Shown in pieces: positions 7,822 to 15,979 of a stretch of 64,000 nucleotides of DNA. The position numbers and the translations under genes were made by a program. Source of the stretch: Endozoicomonas gorgoniicola (GTDB lineage: Bacteria; Pseudomonadota; Gammaproteobacteria; Pseudomonadales; Endozoicomonadaceae); NCBI RefSeq assembly GCF_025562715.2, contig NZ_JAPFCC010000001.1, forward strand, positions 4,578,501 through 4,642,500, in the 5' to 3' direction. Every line of letters starts with the position of its first letter. Within the stretch, counting starts at the first letter, position 1. The notes below the pieces were generated by a model. It saw only the letters and a program-made list of their open reading frames with translations. It was not told the origin of the DNA and made no database searches.

Positions 7822-10161
7822 ATGGAGATCATCTTTCAGCGTATAGCAGAAGAGCTGAATGTTCGAACAGCGCAAGTGGTTAGCGCTGTTAATTTGCTGG
7901 ACGATGGTGCGACCGTGCCGTTTGTCGCCCGTTATCGTAAAGAGGCTACCGGCGGTCTGGACGACACCCAGCTTCGAGTTCTGGAAGAAAGGCTGCGCTA
8001 CCTGCGTGAGCTGGAAGACAGGAGAGCAACCATCCTCAACAGTATTCGCGAGCAGGACAAGCTGACTCCGGAACTGGAAAAAGACATTTTAGACGCAGAC
8101 ACCAAAACGCGCCTTGAAGATCTCTACCTGCCCTACAAGCCGAAGCGGCGCACAAAAGGTCAGATTGCGATTGAAGCCGGTCTGGAGCCTCTGGCAGACA
8201 AACTGTATGAGCAGCCGGAACTTAATCCGGAGACCGAAGCCGCTGGCTATGTCGATGCGGACAAAGGTGTTGCGGATACAAAGGCAGCCCTGGAAGGAGC
8301 CCGCTACATTCTGATGGAGCGCTTCAGTGAAAACGCTGAACTGCTGGGCAAGCTGCGTAGTATGCTGTGGGAAGAAGGCATTCTTTCCAGCCGTGGCATT
8401 GAAGGCAAGGAAGAAGAAGGCGCCAAGTTCCGTGACTACTTTGAACACGACGAGGCGATTAAAAACGTTCCTTCCCACCGCATGCTGGCAATCCTGCGTG
8501 GTCGCAACGAAGGCATTCTGCAATCCAGCCTGAAGCTGGCGAATGAACCGGAATCCCGTCTGGAAACCCATCCGTGTGAAGGTGTGGTAGCGGATTTCTA
8601 CGACATCGTTCATCAGGACCGTGCTGCCGACAAATGGCTGAAAGAGGTTGTGCGCTGGACCTGGCGCATCAAGCTGCTGCCACAGCTGGAAACAGAACTG
8701 ATGGGAACGGTGCGTGAAAGTGCAGAGGAAGAAGCCATCAAGGTCTTTGCGAAAAACCTGAAAGATCTGTTGCTGGCAGCTCCTGCAGGTTTGCGCCCGA
8801 CCCTGGGGCTGGACCCGGGTCTGCGTACAGGCACCAAAGTGGCTGTGGTTGACGGTACCGGCAAGCTGGTGGAACACACAACGATTTTCCCACACGCTCC
8901 TCAGCGCCAGTGGAAAGAGGCTCTGGGTACGCTGGCTACCCTGTGTCTGACTCATGGTGTGGAGCTGGTGAGTATTGGTAATGGTACGGCTTCCCGCGAA
9001 ACTGACCGCCTGGTGGCTGAGCTGATGCGTGCCTATCCAAAACTGGGTCTGACCAAAATTGTTGTCAGCGAAGCGGGGGCGTCGGTTTACTCGGCTTCTG
9101 AACTGGCTGCCCGTGAATTCCCGAACCTGGACGTTTCCATTCGTGGCGCCGTATCCATCGCCCGTCGTCTGCAGGACCCTCTGGCGGAACTGGTAAAGAT
9201 TGAGCCAAAAGCCATTGGTGTGGGACAGTACCAGCACGATGTCAGCCAGACCCAGCTGTCACGCTCTCTGGAAGCGGTTGTTGAAGACTGTGTAAACGCC
9301 GTGGGTGTTGACGTGAACACTGCTTCCAGCGCATTGCTGACCCGTGTATCCGGCCTGAACCGTACACTGGCAGACAACATTGTTGCTTTCCGTGACCGTA
9401 ATGGTGTGTTCAAAAGTCGTGAGCAATTGAAAGACGTTGAACGTATGGGTGCCAAGACCTTCGAACAGGCGGCAGGTTTCCTGCGCATCATGAACGGTGA
9501 CAACCCGCTGGACGCTTCTGCGGTTCACCCGGAAACCTATTCTGTGGTGGAAAAAATCGGTGGCAGGTTTGAACGTGATGTTCGCAGCCTGATTGGCGAC
9601 AGTGGTTTCCTGAAAGCCCTTGACCCGAAAGAGTACACCGATGAAGCCTTTGGTGTTCCGACTGTAACTGACATCATTGCAGAACTGGACAAGCCCGGCC
9701 GTGACCCACGCCCTGAGTTCAAGGCACCGGAATTTGACGACAGTGTTGTCAAAATCAGTGACCTGAAGCTGAATATGGAGCTGGAAGGCGTGGTGACAAA
9801 CGTAACGAATTTTGGTGCGTTTGTTGATGTGGGCGTTCATCAGGACGGTCTGGTGCATATTTCTGCGCTGTCTGAAAACTTTGTCAAAGACCCGGCTGAA
9901 GTCGTTAAGGCGGGTGATATCGTTAAAGTGAAGGTCATGGAAGTCGACGTTTCCCGCAAGCGTATTGGTCTGTCCATGCGTATGAAGGACAAGGCGGAAG
10001 AAGTAGCTGAAGCCCGTCAGCAACCACGTCGTGAACGTTCTGCTGGTGGTGCCGGAAAGCCACAGCAAAAGCAGCAGGGTCGTGGCGGTAACCGTCAGAA
10101 GGAAAAGGCAGCAGGTTCTTTTGCAGACCTGTTTGCTAATGCCAAAAAGCTGCGTAAATAA
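7822..10161 (+). CDS. tex: Transcription accessory protein Tex
   Basis: Conserved nucleic-acid-binding protein of 779 residues that affects transcription and often virulence gene expression. Domains in order: helical N-terminal Tex region, YqgF/RNase H-like domain (from about residue 326, GLDPGLRTG), helix-hairpin-helix segment with the YQHDVSQ motif, and a C-terminal S1 RNA-binding domain (about residues 650-725, GVVTNVTNFGAFVDVG). It ends in a basic, Gln/Gly-rich tail. The start ATG has TAAGG upstream. The length and domains are normal. A weak hairpin terminator follows. Confidence 0.96.
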   Translation: MEIIFQRIAEELNVRTAQVVSAVNLLDDGATVPFVARYRKEATGGLDDTQLRVLEERLRYLRELEDRRATILNSIREQDKLTPELEKDILDADTKTRLEDLYLPYKPKRRTKGQIAIEAGLEPLADKLYEQPELNPETEAAGYVDADKGVADTKAALEGARYILMERFSENAELLGKLRSMLWEEGILSSRGIEGKEEEGAKFRDYFEHDEAIKNVPSHRMLAILRGRNEGILQSSLKLANEPESRLETHPCEGVVADFYDIVHQDRAADKWLKEVVRWTWRIKLLPQLETELMGTVRESAEEEAIKVFAKNLKDLLLAAPAGLRPTLGLDPGLRTGTKVAVVDGTGKLVEHTTIFPHAPQRQWKEALGTLATLCLTHGVELVSIGNGTASRETDRLVAELMRAYPKLGLTKIVVSEAGASVYSASELAAREFPNLDVSIRGAVSIARRLQDPLAELVKIEPKAIGVGQYQHDVSQTQLSRSLEAVVEDCVNAVGVDVNTASSALLTRVSGLNRTLADNIVAFRDRNGVFKSREQLKDVERMGAKTFEQAAGFLRIMNGDNPLDASAVHPETYSVVEKIGGRFERDVRSLIGDSGFLKALDPKEYTDEAFGVPTVTDIIAELDKPGRDPRPEFKAPEFDDSVVKISDLKLNMELEGVVTNVTNFGAFVDVGVHQDGLVHISALSENFVKDPAEVVKAGDIVKVKVMEVDVSRKRIGLSMRMKDKAEEVAEARQQPRRERSAGGAGKPQQKQQGRGGNRQKEKAAGSFADLFANAKKLRK

Positions 10162-10180
10162 ACGGATGTGAGTCCTGCTA

Positions 10181-10209
10181 TCTGAGCCTGTTTAAATAAC
10201 GGGCTCAGA
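10181..10209 (+). terminator. Hairpin after tex
   Basis: TCTGAGCCTGTT (10181-10192) pairs with AACGGGCTCAGA (10198-10209) with one G-T wobble and a 5-base loop. No clear T tract follows, so it is a putative terminator only. Confidence 0.5.
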
Positions 10210-10332
10210 TATCGGCAAGAGGTCTGCTGATTTTTGTTTTCACAGTAAACACTGGATTAGAGAGTATGGCAGGGGTATGATCTTCGCGTTTTGCGAAATG
10301 TTTTTAAAATAATCACCTCAGCTTCACTATCC

Positions 10333-10740
10333 ATGGTCAGTATTGTGTACCATGATCGCCCCTGTAAGCAGCGCTTTTCATTACTAAAGCTAATCAGAAG
10401 CTCTTTGTGCTGTCTGTTTGCTTTTGGGGGTATCGGTAGTGCTGTGGCTGATCCGATTTATCATCTGTCCGGGCAGGTGTCTTCTGACCGGGCTGACCAG
10501 ACAGATGACAATGTTGAGCAGGATTATGGTGTGCCGATTTTCAGGATTAGTGAGTTCATCTGGTTTGACATTACCATTGATCTGCCCGCCCATCCGGAAA
10601 CCGCCGAGGAGGTAGAAGAGCAGAGAAATCGCAATGCTCAATTCCGTAAATCGGGCAAGCCTGAAACTCTAATCTTTTTACCTGATTTCAACGAAATCAC
10701 CGAAGGGATTCGTCTTCGTTTTCATTACCTGTTCAATTGA
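10333..10740 (+). CDS. Small secreted protein of unknown function
   Basis: I do not recognise this 135-residue protein. With the ATG at 10333 it has a basic N-terminus, a hydrophobic stretch (SSLCCLFAFGGIGSAVA) and a plausible signal peptidase site before DPIYH, so export to the periplasm or beyond is likely. An in-frame TTG at 10291 would add 14 residues and is less likely. The mature part is acidic in the middle (EEVEEQ) with two beta-rich blocks (FRISEFIWFDITIDL and GIRLRFHYLF), which suggests a small beta-structured envelope protein. It stands alone between tex and gshA. Confidence 0.5.
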   Translation: MVSIVYHDRPCKQRFSLLKLIRSSLCCLFAFGGIGSAVADPIYHLSGQVSSDRADQTDDNVEQDYGVPIFRISEFIWFDITIDLPAHPETAEEVEEQRNRNAQFRKSGKPETLIFLPDFNEITEGIRLRFHYLFN

Positions 10741-11038
10741 TTTCTTCCCCGGTGTCTTGAAAACACAATAATCGATACCATTTATCAATGAATTGCTCTT
10801 TGAAGTGCATGCTTCATCGTGTTTTCACAGACTGCTGGCTCATTCCTGCAGCAGGTGCATATCAGGCATGAACGCTATATAGTCCGCCTGGTAGCATAAG
10901 TACTTTCACTGAGAATCTGGTCGTGTTGCTACTGTTTCCGGTTCAGGCTGTTTCACTCACGGTACGCCGGAGTTTCCGGAGTCATTGCAATCGCAGCAGG
11001 ACAGTCTTAAGTCCGACAGGCTCCCGGTATAAACAGAA
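10741..11038. other. Intergenic region before gshA
   Basis: About 300 bases without an open frame. I see no clear promoter, hairpin or RNA gene in it. Confidence 0.4.
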
Positions 11039-12628
11039 TTGGAACTGATCTTGACTACTCTTTACGAGCGTCGCCTGAAGCTTTTGCAGCGACCTGAACA
11101 TTACAAGTTATTCAGCGGTATACGACATGGGATTGAGAGAGAAGGTCTGCGGGTCAGTCCGGATGCCCGACTGGCGCAAACGCCGCATCCGAAGGCTCTG
11201 GGCAAAACTCTGACCCACCCCTATATCACCACTGACTACTCTGAAGCGCTGCTGGAATTTATCACGCCGGTACATAACCGGATTGATGATACTCTGGATT
11301 TCCTGAATGAGCTGCATATATTCACCAGCAAGGTGATGGATAGTGAACTCTTATGGGCAGGGAGCATGCCATCCATTCTGGAAGGTGAGGCTCGCATTCC
11401 TATTGCCCGCTATGGTCATTCCAATCCGGGCATCATGAAGTCGGTTTATCGGGAAGGGCTTGCACATCGCTATGGCAAGGCAATGCAGACTATAGCCGGT
11501 TTGCATTACAACTTTTCCCTGCCTGCTGAATTGTGGCACCTTCTTGGTAAGGAAGAAGCTGGCAATGGCGGTGAACAGGCTTTTCAGTCTGGATTTTATC
11601 TGGGACTGATCCGTAACTTCCGTCGTTATTCCTGGCTGCTGATGTATCTGTTCGGTGCTTCTCCTGCTGTCAGCAAAAGCTTTTTTGCTGAGTCAAAGGA
11701 GGCTCACAGCCTTCAGAGTTTTGATGAGGACTCTCTCTTTCTTCCCTATGCCACCTCTTTGCGTATGAGCGATATGGGTTATACCAATAATGCCCAGTCA
11801 TCGCTGAACATCTGTTACAACACTGTGGAAGAGTACGTGGCGAGCCTGTCAGAGGCAATCAAGACGCCGTATCCGCCTTATGAGGAAATAGGTGTTAAGC
11901 AGGGAGACAAGTATTTGCAGTTAAACGCTAACCTGCTGCAAATAGAAAACGAGTACTACAGCAATATTCGACCCAAGCGCATTGCCCGTCGTGGTGAAAA
12001 GCCTCTGGCAGCGCTGGACAGCAGAGGCATTGAATATATTGAAGTGCGATGTCTGGATATCAACCCGTTTGAACCGCTGGGGATTTCTTCAACCGATGCG
12101 CATTTTCTGGATGTTTTTCTCGTTTACAGTGGCTTAAAAGACAGCCCGGCTATAACCACTGACCGGGAGTGCCGTCGTACCACAGAAAATTACCGCAAAA
12201 CTGTTGAAGAAGGTCGCCGTCCGGGTTTGATGCTGGAGTCTGAACATGGGGAGGTGTCTTTGCAGAGGTGGGGACTGGCGTTGCTGGAAGATATGCTTCC
12301 TGTTGCCCAAATGCTGGATAAAGCCAATGAAACCAGCGGCTTTACTGACAGCCTCAGGCAGCAGCAGAACAAGCTTAACGATGTAAATCTGACGCCATCA
12401 GCTAAGCTGATGGATGCTTTGCAAAAGGATTCGCAAAGCTATACGGATGCCATCCTGAATCTTTCCAGACACCATCAGGCGCATTTCATGAATAATGAAA
12501 TAAGCCAGGAGAGGCAGAAGTATTTTGAGTCGCTGGCTGAGGAGTCTGTCGAGAACCAGAGGCAGCTGGAAGCGGCTGATACTCTGAACTTTGATGAGTT
12601 CCTGAAGCAGTACCACGAGTCCAGCTAA
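11039..12628 (+). CDS. gshA: Glutamate-cysteine ligase
   Basis: First enzyme of glutathione synthesis (EC 6.3.2.2): joins glutamate and cysteine using ATP, in the cytoplasm. It has 529 residues, close to E. coli GshA (518). The N-terminal block GIEREGLRV and the segments ITTDYSEALLEFITPV and TIAGLHYNFSLP match the proteobacterial type 1 family throughout. The start is unusual: TTG at 11039, or TTG at 11051, because no ATG fits. This may keep translation low. The gene is followed without a clear terminator by dsbB. Confidence 0.95.
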   Translation: MELILTTLYERRLKLLQRPEHYKLFSGIRHGIEREGLRVSPDARLAQTPHPKALGKTLTHPYITTDYSEALLEFITPVHNRIDDTLDFLNELHIFTSKVMDSELLWAGSMPSILEGEARIPIARYGHSNPGIMKSVYREGLAHRYGKAMQTIAGLHYNFSLPAELWHLLGKEEAGNGGEQAFQSGFYLGLIRNFRRYSWLLMYLFGASPAVSKSFFAESKEAHSLQSFDEDSLFLPYATSLRMSDMGYTNNAQSSLNICYNTVEEYVASLSEAIKTPYPPYEEIGVKQGDKYLQLNANLLQIENEYYSNIRPKRIARRGEKPLAALDSRGIEYIEVRCLDINPFEPLGISSTDAHFLDVFLVYSGLKDSPAITTDRECRRTTENYRKTVEEGRRPGLMLESEHGEVSLQRWGLALLEDMLPVAQMLDKANETSGFTDSLRQQQNKLNDVNLTPSAKLMDALQKDSQSYTDAILNLSRHHQAHFMNNEISQERQKYFESLAEESVENQRQLEAADTLNFDEFLKQYHESS

Positions 12629-12745
12629 GACTTTCATTATTGAATGGCAGGGCTCTTGTAACGTTTGTAAAAAATGAAGTTAAGGTCGGATTACGAACAG
12701 CTGATCCGGCTTTATCAATAGAACAGCAACGCAGGCCCAACAATA

Positions 12746-13252
12746 ATGACCACTCCCCCCCGTTCAAGGTTGATTTTTTTATTCGTGTTAGCCGCCAGTG
12801 CGGCGCTGATGGCGTTTTCATTTTACTTTCAGTTCGCTTTAGAGCTGGAACCCTGCCCACTGTGCATTTCTCAGAGAATTGTTATCACGGGACTTGGTAT
12901 TGTTGCGCTGGTGGCAGCCCTGCACAACCCGGTCAACAGTGGCTATCGCCGGTATGGATTTTTTCTGGCTCTGTTCAGTCTGACTGGTGCGTTACTGGCG
13001 GTCAGACAGATATGGATACAGAACCTGCCACCGGAAAGCGTGCCTGCCTGTATGCCCGGGATTGAGTACCTTGTTGATATTCTTCCTGTTACAGACCTTC
13101 TGAGAATCATGCTGACAGGGACAGGTGATTGTGCAGAAGTTCAATGGGTTTTTCTTGGGCTGACGATTCCCGGCTGGACTTTGATTATCTTTGTTGGCTT
13201 TATCCTTGTAGGTTTATTTGAATGCCTGAGAAAAAGAAGCTGTATTGTTTAA
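12746..13252 (+). CDS. dsbB: Disulfide bond formation protein DsbB
   Basis: Inner-membrane quinone reductase that reoxidises the periplasmic thiol oxidase DsbA. It has 168 residues with four membrane segments. Both periplasmic cysteine pairs are present: C37-P-L-C40 (the quinone-linked pair) and C102/C129 (the pair that exchanges with DsbA). The FELEPCPLC-type context is the family signature. The next gene is rsd; the same neighbours (dsbH-algQ) occur in Pseudomonas. Confidence 0.93.
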   Translation: MTTPPRSRLIFLFVLAASAALMAFSFYFQFALELEPCPLCISQRIVITGLGIVALVAALHNPVNSGYRRYGFFLALFSLTGALLAVRQIWIQNLPPESVPACMPGIEYLVDILPVTDLLRIMLTGTGDCAEVQWVFLGLTIPGWTLIIFVGFILVGLFECLRKRSCIV

Positions 13253-13590
13253 TCGTCTATGTGGGCAGCTTTTGCTTTCTGCACTGGCTATTAATGAACA
13301 AATGGCATCGCCTAAATGGAACTGTCGACTCAACTAGAAATAATTTTTTCTAATTAAAGATTTTTTTTATATTTTGAATTGCAAGTTGAAAACGAAATGA
13401 GCCCTAAAATACAAGGGTTTCACCGTGATGATTTTGTTTTAGAGAAAAAAGCTTATGGATATTTTGCAATTTGCCTCTTGCCGCAAAAAATTCACTGTCA
13501 TAATCTAGCAACTGAATCATCAAATAACCGGTGACTAAGTGATGCCGTTTCCATATCGATGATAAGATCCAAACGTCAAGAGGAACTGCC
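13253..13590. other. Intergenic region before rsd
   Basis: AT-rich stretch of about 340 bases with T-rich runs around 13340-13380. It must hold the rsd promoter (CATAAT-like -10 near 13498). No open frame or strong hairpin is seen. Confidence 0.35.
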
Positions 13591-14064
13591 ATGCTGGAGG
13601 GTTGCAAATCGGCCAAAGAGCGTTGGGGAGGCGTATCGCATATTATTGATCGCTGGCTCGGCGAACGTCAGGAATTGATTGTCCTTTTCTGTTCAGTCAA
13701 TGGAATGGATCAATTTCACGATGACAAGCGCCCTGTCGCCAATAAACTAGAAGAAATGTGCCAGATTCTGGTTGACTATGCATCATCCGGGCATTTCGAA
13801 GTCTATGAGCAGCTTGTACGGGAGGGTATGGAGTTTGATGATGGTGGTATTCAAGTTGCCCAGTCCATCATCCCAAAGCTGGAAACAAATACGCAGGTTT
13901 GCCTCAGGTTTAATGATACCTGTGAAAGTATCAGTAGTGTTCAGATGTTGCATAACTCCCTGTCTGAGCTGGGGGAAGCACTGGAAGAACGCTTTTCACT
14001 TGAAGATAAACTGATCGAAGTTCTGCACGAATCGCACCGCGACCTGGTTACACAGGCTGACTGA
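13591..14064 (+). CDS. rsd: Anti-sigma-70 factor Rsd/AlgQ
   Basis: Binds the housekeeping sigma factor RpoD and favours alternative sigma factors in stationary phase; the Pseudomonas homologue AlgQ affects alginate and virulence genes. It has 157 residues, the normal length. The N-terminal signature CKSAKERWGGV and the LIVLFCSVNGM block are diagnostic. The ribosome binding site AAGAGG lies upstream of ATG 13591. It sits in the conserved dsbB-rsd-FKBP-algP block and ends at a strong terminator facing the FKBP gene. Confidence 0.93.
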   Translation: MLEGCKSAKERWGGVSHIIDRWLGERQELIVLFCSVNGMDQFHDDKRPVANKLEEMCQILVDYASSGHFEVYEQLVREGMEFDDGGIQVAQSIIPKLETNTQVCLRFNDTCESISSVQMLHNSLSELGEALEERFSLEDKLIEVLHESHRDLVTQAD

Positions 14065-14119
14065 ATTTACAGTGTGCTTTACGGTTAGTCTGTTTAATGC
14101 AATATCGCAGGGACAGGAT

Positions 14120-14151
14120 AAAAAGTCCGGACTAATAAATCCGGACTTTTT
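14120..14151. terminator. Bidirectional terminator between rsd and the FKBP gene
   Basis: AAAAAGTCCGGA (14120-14131) pairs perfectly with TCCGGACTTTTT (14140-14151) around an 8-base loop. A and T runs on both sides suit termination from both converging genes. Confidence 0.92.
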
Positions 14152-14162
14152 ATACAGGAACG

Positions 14163-14867
14163 CTATTTTTTCTCGTCTTTTTTAGCGTTGTCTTTTTTCA
14201 CTTCAATCAGTTCCACTTTGAAGGTAAGTACTTCATTGGGGCCAATTTTGCCCGGAATTCCTCCGGGGCCATACGCCAGATCGGCAGGAATAAATAACTC
14301 CCAGGTTGAACCTTCAGGCATCGCCTTCAAGGCTTCTGTCCAGCCACGAATCACCTGATTGAGTTTAAACGTCGCAGGTTGTTTTCGTTCATAAGAGCTG
14401 TCAAAGACAGTGCCATCCAGCAGTTTGCCCTCGTAATGAACAGTGACTTCACTGGTTTCAAGTGGCTTTTCGCCTTTGCCTTCTTTAATAATTCTGTATT
14501 GAAGACCACTTTCCATGGTAGTGATACCGGGTTTTTTGCCATTTTCTTTCAGGAAAGCCTGCCCTTTCTCAAGGTTTTTAGCGGCTTCTTCCTGCAGTTT
14601 TTTCTGTCGTTTTTCTTCCTGTTCTTTACGGGCTTTTTCAATAAGCTGGAACATCTCCTGCTTATCCAGCTCCAGAGGCTTACCTTCCAGAGTGTCTTTT
14701 ATTCCTTTGGAAAGGGCGTCAGCATTGACTCCTTCAAACTGCTTAAGCTGCTCAGCAAGAATCGCCCCCAGACTATAGCTGACTTTATCAGCTTCCGATT
14801 CCAGTGCAGCAGAAGACTGGAGGGTATATGACATCAATGCGATGCCGACCAAAGCTTTTAATCTCAT
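14163..14867 (-). CDS. fkpA: FKBP-type peptidyl-prolyl isomerase (FkpA/Mip type)
   Basis: Periplasmic or outer-membrane proline isomerase and chaperone. I place the start at ATG 14867, giving 234 residues that begin with a signal peptide (MRLKALVGIALMSYTLQSSA); frames further upstream are AT-rich and do not fit. Residues about 25-130 form the helical FKBP_N dimerisation arm, with a long charged helix (EKARKEQEEKRQKK). Residues about 140-225 form the FKBP domain, with VHYEGKLLDGTVFDSS and the GWTEAL block. The tail is lysine-rich. It belongs to the conserved rsd-FKBP-algP block. FklB/Mip naming is equally possible. Confidence 0.92.
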   Translation of the reverse strand: MRLKALVGIALMSYTLQSSAALESEADKVSYSLGAILAEQLKQFEGVNADALSKGIKDTLEGKPLELDKQEMFQLIEKARKEQEEKRQKKLQEEAAKNLEKGQAFLKENGKKPGITTMESGLQYRIIKEGKGEKPLETSEVTVHYEGKLLDGTVFDSSYERKQPATFKLNQVIRGWTEALKAMPEGSTWELFIPADLAYGPGGIPGKIGPNEVLTFKVELIEVKKDNAKKDEKK

Positions 14868-15218
14868 GGAGTGTCTCTTTATGTAGGTTGTCTGGGATGC
14901 AAAAATAGCTTTTTTGTCCTTGCATCGTAATTTTTCCATCTTTGTGCATATATTAAAAGATATCAAGCAATCTGGAACATTTTTTTGTAAAAAACCCTTC
15001 TTTTATAGTGTTATTGTTATTTTAATGCTGTTTGCATAACTCAATTTTTAAAAAGTTACGAATGTTTTTTTGGAATTTAATTAAGAAAAAATTTGCAGTC
15101 CTGTAATAAGCGCTCTATGTTTTTACTTAAAACTGGGTATTAATTATTCAGATTTTTTATATGCAGTAATTTACGAAGTAATGGAGTACTTAATAAAGGC
15201 AATGACGAGGGACGACAA
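14868..15218. other. Divergent promoter region, FKBP gene and algP
   Basis: Strongly AT-rich stretch of 351 bases between two divergent genes, with many A and T runs. No gene is seen. Promoters for both sides must lie here, but I cannot assign boxes with confidence. Confidence 0.4.
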
Positions 15219-15704
15219 ATGCCTGTAGCCAAGAGAAAACCAGCAGCTAAAAAACCGGCTGCTAAAAAACCAGCGGCCAGAAAGACTGCTAAAAAAGTAG
15301 TTAAAAAGGCAGCTGCCCGTAAAGTAGATCCGGTTAAAAAGCTTGAGAAAGAAATTGATGCTCTCAAGAAAAAACTGGATAAAGCCAAGGAGTCTTTGAA
15401 AAAGGCCAAGGCTAAAGCAAAAGCTTCTGCCAAGAAGGCTGCTGCTAAAAAGCCTGCCGCCAAAAAGACGACCAAAAAAGCCGCTACCAGAAAGAAAGCT
15501 ACTACGAAAAAGACGGTAGCCAGAAAAAAGCCTGCGGCTAAAAAGGCAGCTACCAAGAAAAAGGCACCAGCCAGTAAGGCCGCTAAAAAGACAGTAGCTA
15601 AGAAAAAAGCACCCGCCAAAAAAGCTACCAGTAAAGTAGCTGCCAAGAAGAAAGCTCCTGCTAGAAAAGCTGCCAGCAGAAAGAGAGCGACTAAAAAGAG
15701 TTAA
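15219..15704 (+). CDS. algP: Histone H1-like DNA-binding protein AlgP
   Basis: A 161-residue protein made almost entirely of lysine, alanine and proline, with repeated KKPAAKK-type units like the eukaryotic H1 tail and Pseudomonas AlgP. Residues about 43-66 (EKEIDALKKKLDKAKESLKKA) are a short amphipathic coiled coil, the AlgP N-terminal feature. It is expected to bind DNA in the nucleoid and influence gene expression. The ribosome binding site GAGGGA precedes ATG 15219. Its place next to the FKBP gene and rsd is the same as in Pseudomonas. The repeat number often varies between strains. A strong terminator follows. Confidence 0.9.
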   Translation: MPVAKRKPAAKKPAAKKPAARKTAKKVVKKAAARKVDPVKKLEKEIDALKKKLDKAKESLKKAKAKAKASAKKAAAKKPAAKKTTKKAATRKKATTKKTVARKKPAAKKAATKKKAPASKAAKKTVAKKKAPAKKATSKVAAKKKAPARKAASRKRATKKS

Positions 15705-15730
15705 GCCTTTTTTGCCTGTAGGCTTATCCG

Positions 15731-15757
15731 GCAGGGGGGCTTCCCCCCTGCATTTTT
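15731..15757 (+). terminator. Rho-independent terminator after algP
   Basis: GCAGGGGGG (15731-15739) pairs with CCCCCCTGC (15743-15751), followed by TTTTT at 15753-15757. Confidence 0.92.
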
Positions 15758-15888
15758 CCTATAACGATTTTCATTCCCTCTCGCTTGCATTTTGCGAGTG
15801 CTTCCTTAGTGGTGGTATATCGACGGTGTAGCGGTGATTTAGTAGCGATATCGTAACGATACCTGCCACTCTTTTTATTGGACATGTT

Positions 15889-15936
15889 TTGTTTAACAGC
15901 AGTTGTTTAACAGCAGTTGTTTAACGAGAGTTGTTT
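15889..15936. repeat. 14-bp tandem repeat upstream of yheS
   Basis: The unit TTGTTTAACAGCAG occurs at 15889-15902 and 15903-15916, then as TTGTTTAACGAGAG at 15917-15930 and a six-base start of a fourth copy. It ends 43 bases before the yheS start. Confidence 0.9.
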
Positions 15937-15966
15937 CCCAAACCTTTCTCCCTCCAGTAAATTCCT

Positions 15967-15972
15967 TATAAT
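15967..15972 (+). promoter_or_regulatory. Candidate -10 box of yheS
   Basis: Perfect TATAAT eight bases before the chosen ATG at 15980. The -35 region is poor. If it is used, transcription would start at about the start codon. Confidence 0.35.
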
Positions 15973-15979
15973 GCGCGGC

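Noticed and set aside
12640..13065. Open frame overlapping dsbB
   Set aside because: It is in another frame of dsbB, whose protein has all family cysteines and membrane segments.
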